Below are positions 60,647 through 64,000 of a DNA stretch of 64,000 nucleotides, one piece after another; positions within the stretch are counted from its first letter, which is position 1; every line of letters starts with the position of its first letter. The notes under the pieces were generated by a model that was not told the DNA's origin, ran no database searches, and saw only the letters and a list, made by a program, of their open reading frames with translations. This DNA is from Frateuria_A sp035943815 (lineage in GTDB: Bacteria > Pseudomonadota > Gammaproteobacteria > Xanthomonadales > Rhodanobacteraceae), in NCBI RefSeq assembly GCF_035943815.1, contig NZ_DASZBU010000005.1, forward strand, positions 186,001 to 250,000, read 5' to 3'. The translations under genes were made by a program, and so were the position numbers.

Positions 60647-61116
60647 CAGGACTGCGCCTTGAAGCCGAGCTTGCGCAGCAGCTTTTCCATAAGCCAGGCG
60701 GGGCCGACCAGCAGGTAGGAAAGGTCGGTGAGGAAGCTGGGCCGGTGGCCTTCGTAATGGTGGCCGATGAACTGGCCGATCCATGCGACGACGAACACCA
60801 CGATCGCCGTCCAGCGCAGGCGTACCGGACCGAGCACATCGAACAGCCAGGCGGTGAACAGGGCCAACAGCACGAAGGCCACCAGCAGCGCGCCGCCCAG
60901 GCGGTGCGAATGCTTCCAGTACCAGGCGAACGCCGCGACCATGGCGAACACCGCCCAGGCACCGGGCTTGAGCCAGGCAGCCGGCACCGGCACGGTCCAC
61001 AGCAGCGCGACCACGGTCCACACGATCGGCGGCACGCAGATCCAGTGCAAGGCCTGATTGATCGGGTTGCGGTGGTCGGCGCTGTAGCCGTCGAGCCAGT
61101 TCTGCATGCTGCGCAT
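60646..61116 (-). CDS. Mpo1-like (DUF962) membrane protein
   Basis: The 156-residue protein has WLDGYSADHRNPINQALHWICVPPIVW in its first 35 residues (key residues: His15, Asn20 and His24) and the C-terminal FVVAWIGQFIGHHYEGHRPS. Four hydrophobic segments lie between and around these. This matches DUF962; the yeast member Mpo1 is a 2-hydroxy fatty acid dioxygenase that uses iron bound by conserved His, and the His residues are kept here. AAGGGGC lies 5 bases before the chosen ATG. It forms a unit with the following small membrane protein. Confidence 0.86.
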   Translation of the reverse strand: MRSMQNWLDGYSADHRNPINQALHWICVPPIVWTVVALLWTVPVPAAWLKPGAWAVFAMVAAFAWYWKHSHRLGGALLVAFVLLALFTAWLFDVLGPVRLRWTAIVVFVVAWIGQFIGHHYEGHRPSFLTDLSYLLVGPAWLMEKLLRKLGFKAQS

Positions 61117-61138
61117 GGTTGCCCCTTTCGTCGGCGGA

Positions 61139-62035
61139 TCAGTCGAGCCGGATGCCGGCCAGCCGCTCAAGCGCCTCGGCGTACTTGGCGCGGGTGCGTT
61201 CGATCACCTCGCCGGGGATGTGCGGGCCCGGCGCCTTCTTGTTCCAGTCCAGCGTCTCCAGGTAATCACGCACGAACTGCTTGTCGTAGCTGGGCGGGCT
61301 GATGCCGGTGCGGTATTCGTCGGCCGGCCAGAAGCGCGAGGAGTCAGGCGTGAGCATCTCGTCCATCACGTAGAGCTTGCCGTCGGCGTCGGTGCCGAAC
61401 TCGAACTTGGTGTCGGCGATGATGATGCCGCGCTCGGCGGCATAGTCGGCAGCCCAGCGGTAGATCGCCAGCGTGGCCTCGCGCACCTTTTGCGCCAGTT
61501 CGCGGCCTACGGCATCGACGACCGCATCGAAGCTCACGTTCTGGTCGTGGTCGCCCACCGCGGCCTTGGTCGAGGGCGTGAAGATCGGTTCGGGCAGCTG
61601 TTGCGCCTGCTTCAGGCCCGCCGGCAGCGTGATGCCGCAGAGCTTGCCGCTGGCCTGGTAGTCCTTCCAACCCGAGCCGATCAGGTAGCCGCGCGCGATC
61701 GCCTCCACAGGCACCGGCTTGAGCCTCCGCGTCACCACCGCGCGGCCGGCATAGAGCGACAGGTCGGTGCCCTTGGGCAGCACCTCGCCCAGCGGTACCT
61801 CGAGCAGGTGGTTGGGGATGATGTGTGCGGTCTTGTCGAACCAGAAGTTGGAGATCTGCGTGAGCATCTCGCCCTTGCCGGGGATCGGGTCGGGCAGAAC
61901 CACGTCGAAGGCGGACAGGCGGTCGGTGGCCACGATCAGCAGCCGGTCGCCGGAAAGCGCGTAGACGTCGCGCACCTTGCCGCGGTGGATCAGGTCCAGG
62001 CCGGGCAGGTTCGATTGCAGCAGGGTGGTGGGCAC
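61139..62035 (-). CDS. purC: Phosphoribosylaminoimidazole-succinocarboxamide synthase
   Basis: The 298-residue protein has the SAICAR synthetase motifs IHRGKVRDVYALSGDRLLIV, TDRLSAFDVVLPDPIPGKG, RGYLIGSGWKDYQASG and the ATP-site IIIADTKFEFGTDADG with VMDEMLTPDSSRFW. It joins aspartate to CAIR in purine synthesis. The length fits the longer, yeast/Xanthomonas-like form (E. coli 237). The start is a GTG with no strong ribosome site. A TAGAAT -10-like box lies 33 bases upstream. Confidence 0.96.
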   Translation of the reverse strand: MPTTLLQSNLPGLDLIHRGKVRDVYALSGDRLLIVATDRLSAFDVVLPDPIPGKGEMLTQISNFWFDKTAHIIPNHLLEVPLGEVLPKGTDLSLYAGRAVVTRRLKPVPVEAIARGYLIGSGWKDYQASGKLCGITLPAGLKQAQQLPEPIFTPSTKAAVGDHDQNVSFDAVVDAVGRELAQKVREATLAIYRWAADYAAERGIIIADTKFEFGTDADGKLYVMDEMLTPDSSRFWPADEYRTGISPPSYDKQFVRDYLETLDWNKKAPGPHIPGEVIERTRAKYAEALERLAGIRLD

Positions 62036-62067
62036 GGGCTTGGGTCCGCAGGCTCAGGGGAATGCCT

Positions 62068-62073
62068 ATTCTA
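62068..62073 (-). promoter_or_regulatory. Candidate -10 box TAGAAT for purC
   Basis: On the minus strand GCTAGAAT lies 33 bases before the purC GTG. A matching GCTAGAAT faces the other way at 62107, so the two divergent genes appear to have paired promoters. The -35 elements are unclear. Confidence 0.4.
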
Positions 62074-62108
62074 GCGGCGCCGCGCGCGGGCAGGCGCCGG
62101 GGCGCTGC

Positions 62109-62114
62109 TAGAAT
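62109..62114 (+). promoter_or_regulatory. Candidate -10 box TAGAAT for the cytochrome c gene
   Basis: GCTAGAATCG lies 40 bases before the ATG and is identical in ten bases to the aceE upstream site near 3430. No clear -35 hexamer is present. Confidence 0.42.
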
Positions 62115-62153
62115 CGCGCGTTCCGGGAATCCATCTCGCTCCAAGCCTTGCCG

Positions 62154-62465
62154 ATGCGACTCGTTCTGCTCGCGGCGCTGCTGGCCGCCGCCCTGCCCGC
62201 CTTTGCCGCCGCGCCCGCCCGTCCGGCCCGTCTGGGCCTGTGCGCCGCCTGCCACGGCGAGACCGGCATCGCGCAGATGCCCGGTGCGCCGAACCTGGCC
62301 GGGCAGCGCCTGGACTACCTGCGCAATGCGCTGGCGCAGTACCGCGACGGCCGCCGCGACGTGGCCGTGATGCGCGCGGCGATCGGGCCGGTGAGCGACG
62401 CCGAGCTGGACGCCCTGGCGCGCTGGTACAGCGCGCAGGAGCCTGCTGCGCAGGCGCATCCATGA
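62154..62465 (+). CDS. Periplasmic class I cytochrome c
   Basis: The 103-residue protein has a signal peptide (VLLAALLAAALPAFAAA), one haem motif CAACH (Cys at about residues 28 and 31, His 32) and a later Met ligand candidate in VAVMRAAIGPVSDAEL. The ending ALARWYSAQEP is the usual C-terminal helix. It resembles the small c4/c5-like monohaem electron carriers. The stop overlaps the djlA-like ATG (ATGA). Confidence 0.88.
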   Translation: MRLVLLAALLAAALPAFAAAPARPARLGLCAACHGETGIAQMPGAPNLAGQRLDYLRNALAQYRDGRRDVAVMRAAIGPVSDAELDALARWYSAQEPAAQAHP

Positions 62466-63259
62466 GTCTGTCCACCACGCTGGTCCTGGCCTTCGTAGGG
62501 CTGATCCTCGGCCACGGCATTCCCGGCGCCCTGGTCGGTGCGGCGATCGGCTTCGTCATCGACAGCCTGCGCCAGAGCCAGCGCTACCGCGCCACGCCGC
62601 AGGCGGGCGGCTTCGTCACGCCGCTGTTCGCGCTGCTGGGCGCGGTGGCAAAGTCCGACGGGCGCGTGTCCGAGGCGGAGATCGCCATCGCCGAACGGCT
62701 GATGACGCGCATGGGCCTCTCCGGTGAACAGCGCAAGGAAGCCATCGCCGCCTTCAACCAGGGCAAGCAGCCGGAGTTCGACGTGCGCCCGCCGATCGAG
62801 GGCCTGCGCCAGTGGGTCGGCCTGCGCCGTGACCACGCATTTCCCGTGCTGGACGTGGTGATCGAGACGGTGCTGGCCGAAGGCAACCCGCCGCCGGAAA
62901 AGATGGCGATCCTGCGCCAGCTCGCTTTCGCGCTGCGCATCAGCGACATGGAGCTGATGGCGCTGATGGCGATGAAGGGCTACGCCTGGAACGCGGCCGC
63001 CGGCGATCGCCGGCGCGGCTACGGTGGCTACGTGCCGCCGCACCGCGCCGCCCATGGCCCGGACCCGTATGCCGTGCTCGGCATCGAGCGCGGCGCCGAC
63101 GAGCGCGCCATCAAGCGCGCCTACCGCAAGCTGATCTCCGAACACCATCCCGACCGCCTGGGCGACTTGCCCGAGGCGATGCGCAAGCAGGCCGAGGCCC
63201 GCGCCAGCGAGATCAACGCGGCCTACGAGCGGATCAAGGCGGAAAAGGGCTTCAAGTAA
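62462..63259 (+). CDS. DjlA-like membrane co-chaperone (TerB-like plus J domain)
   Basis: The 265-residue protein is near E. coli DjlA (271) in length. It has one N-terminal membrane helix with Gly (VGLILGHGIPGALVGAAIGF), a TerB-like helical domain (GAVAKSDGRVSEAEIAIAER) and a C-terminal J domain (DPYAVLGIERGADERAIKRA, HPD in SEHHPDRLGD). It would stimulate DnaK at the inner face of the membrane. Its ATG overlaps the cytochrome stop by four bases. The Gly/Tyr-rich linker (RRGYGGYVPPHR) is usual. Confidence 0.9.
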   Translation: MSLSTTLVLAFVGLILGHGIPGALVGAAIGFVIDSLRQSQRYRATPQAGGFVTPLFALLGAVAKSDGRVSEAEIAIAERLMTRMGLSGEQRKEAIAAFNQGKQPEFDVRPPIEGLRQWVGLRRDHAFPVLDVVIETVLAEGNPPPEKMAILRQLAFALRISDMELMALMAMKGYAWNAAAGDRRRGYGGYVPPHRAAHGPDPYAVLGIERGADERAIKRAYRKLISEHHPDRLGDLPEAMRKQAEARASEINAAYERIKAEKGFK

Positions 63260-63341
63260 CGCAAACCGCTACCGATCCTTCGGCTCCGCCGCGGCTACGC
63301 TCGGGGCGAACGGCTGGAAACCCACCCACGCAGGCCCCGAC

Positions 63342-64000
63342 ATGAGCAAGCAGACCCCCGTCATCGCTCCCTCCATCCTCTCCGCCGACTTTGCCCGGCT
63401 GGGCGAGGACACCGCCAAGGTGCTGGCCGCGGGCGGCGACTGGGTGCACTTCGACGTGATGGACAACCACTACGTACCCAACCTCACCATGGGCCCGATG
63501 GTGCTCAAGGCCCTGCGCGACTACGGCATCGGCGCTCCGATCGACGTGCACCTGATGGTCAAGCCGGTCGACCGCATCGCGCCGGATTTCGCCAAGGCCG
63601 GGGCGAGTCTGGTCAGCTTCCATCCGGAAGCCAGCGAGCACGTGGACCGCACCATCGGCGTGATCAAGGATGCCGGCTGCCAGGTGGGCCTGGTGTTCAA
63701 TCCGGCCACGCCGCTCAACTGGCTGGACCACGTGCTGGACAAGCTCGACCTGGTGCTGATCATGTCGGTCAATCCCGGCTTCGGCGGGCAGAAGTTCATC
63801 CCCGAGGCGCTCAACAAAGTGCGCGAAGTGCGCCGGCGCATCGACGAAAGCGGCCTCGCGATCCGGCTGGAGATCGACGGCGGCGTAAGCGCGGCGAACA
63901 TCGGCGAAATCGCTGCGGCAGGCGCCGATACCTTCGTCGCCGGTTCGGCGATCTTCGGTGCGCCCGACTACGCGCAAGTCATCGACGCGATGCGCCGTGC
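63342..64000 (+). CDS. rpe: Ribulose-phosphate 3-epimerase (3' end outside window)
   Basis: 219 codons are visible and the frame is open at the window end; the family is about 225 residues. It starts VIAPSILSADFARLGED and shows HFDVMDNHYVPNLTMG, IDVHLMVKPVDR, FHPEAS, SVNPGFGGQKFIPEAL and LEIDGGVSAANI, including the metal His/Asp set. It interconverts ribulose-5-P and xylulose-5-P. The 82-base gap from the djlA-like gene has no clear terminator, so read-through is possible. In Xanthomonas rpe is followed by trpE. Confidence 0.95.
   Translation, partial: MSKQTPVIAPSILSADFARLGEDTAKVLAAGGDWVHFDVMDNHYVPNLTMGPMVLKALRDYGIGAPIDVHLMVKPVDRIAPDFAKAGASLVSFHPEASEHVDRTIGVIKDAGCQVGLVFNPATPLNWLDHVLDKLDLVLIMSVNPGFGGQKFIPEALNKVREVRRRIDESGLAIRLEIDGGVSAANIGEIAAAGADTFVAGSAIFGAPDYAQVIDAMRR

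Noticed and set aside
1..64000. tRNA, rRNA, CRISPR, insertion sequence or prophage genes
   Set aside because: I looked for tRNA T-loop/CCA patterns, regularly spaced repeats, transposase or integrase motifs and found none. A covariance-model search would be decisive for small RNAs.

Overview
This 64 kb window is very GC-rich and almost fully coding, with the strong third-position G/C bias that opens long false frames antisense to real genes. The gene content points to a gammaproteobacterium of the Xanthomonadales/Lysobacterales, most likely Rhodanobacteraceae (Dyella, Rhodanobacter or Frateuria type). The reasons are a Xanthomonas-type DUF3247 Sm-like protein, DUF6491, DUF2884 and DUF2845 envelope genes, a dihydrolipoyl dehydrogenase carrying its own lipoyl domain, purC close to rpe, and a TonB-receptor carbohydrate locus without SusD. 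This placement is inferred from family knowledge, not from a database search.

Layout. 1-6.2 kb: the 3' end of the malic enzyme gene maeB, two convergent family 2 glycosyltransferases, and aceE (pyruvate dehydrogenase E1). 6.5-24 kb: a mosaic of two MFS transporters, small envelope and secreted proteins, a bicovalent-FAD oxidoreductase beside a membrane LytTR regulator, a ferritin-like protein, UspA, YihY, two DUF2884 paralogues and an MscS channel. 24-28.6 kb: an ABC exporter pair whose permease is fused to an M1 aminopeptidase. 28.8-32.4 kb: aceF and lpd, which complete the pyruvate dehydrogenase complex more than 22 kb from aceE. 32.4-40 kb: GIY-YIG nuclease, membrane protein, dinB, a fusion of isoaspartyl methyltransferase with erythromycin esterase, a LysE exporter, an MprF-flippase-like protein and an APC permease. 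40-60 kb: a carbohydrate-utilisation island. 60-64 kb: housekeeping genes (Mpo1-like, purC, cytochrome c, djlA-like, and rpe cut by the window end).

The most coherent system is the 40-60 kb island. On the minus strand, seven genes (GntR regulator dgoR, dgoK, dgoA, dgoD, an SDR sugar dehydrogenase, an SMP-30 lactonase and galP) are joined by 4-base start/stop overlaps at five of six junctions. Together they encode a complete De Ley-Doudoroff route: galactose to galactonolactone, galactonate, KDGal, KDPGal, then pyruvate plus glyceraldehyde-3-phosphate. Diverging from them are an exported aldose epimerase, a clan-A glycosidase, a TonB-dependent receptor, an SGNH esterase, two sialidase-fold (GH93-like) exo-enzymes and a GH43 enzyme; a GH50-like galactanase sits beyond galP. 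A shared octamer, TCATACAA, lies in both divergent promoters, as expected for one GntR-type operator. The likely substrate is an arabinose- and galactose-bearing polymer such as arabinogalactan or a pectin side chain.

Other points of interest are two uncommon protein fusions, three nearly identical lipoyl modules across aceF and lpd, three convergent gene pairs that share one CTAG as both stop codons, CTAG-containing TAGAAT boxes upstream of genes, a perfect hairpin just before the ribosome site of a 71-residue proline-rich protein, and a frameshifted DUF3592-like remnant. I found no tRNA, rRNA, CRISPR array, insertion sequence or phage gene.
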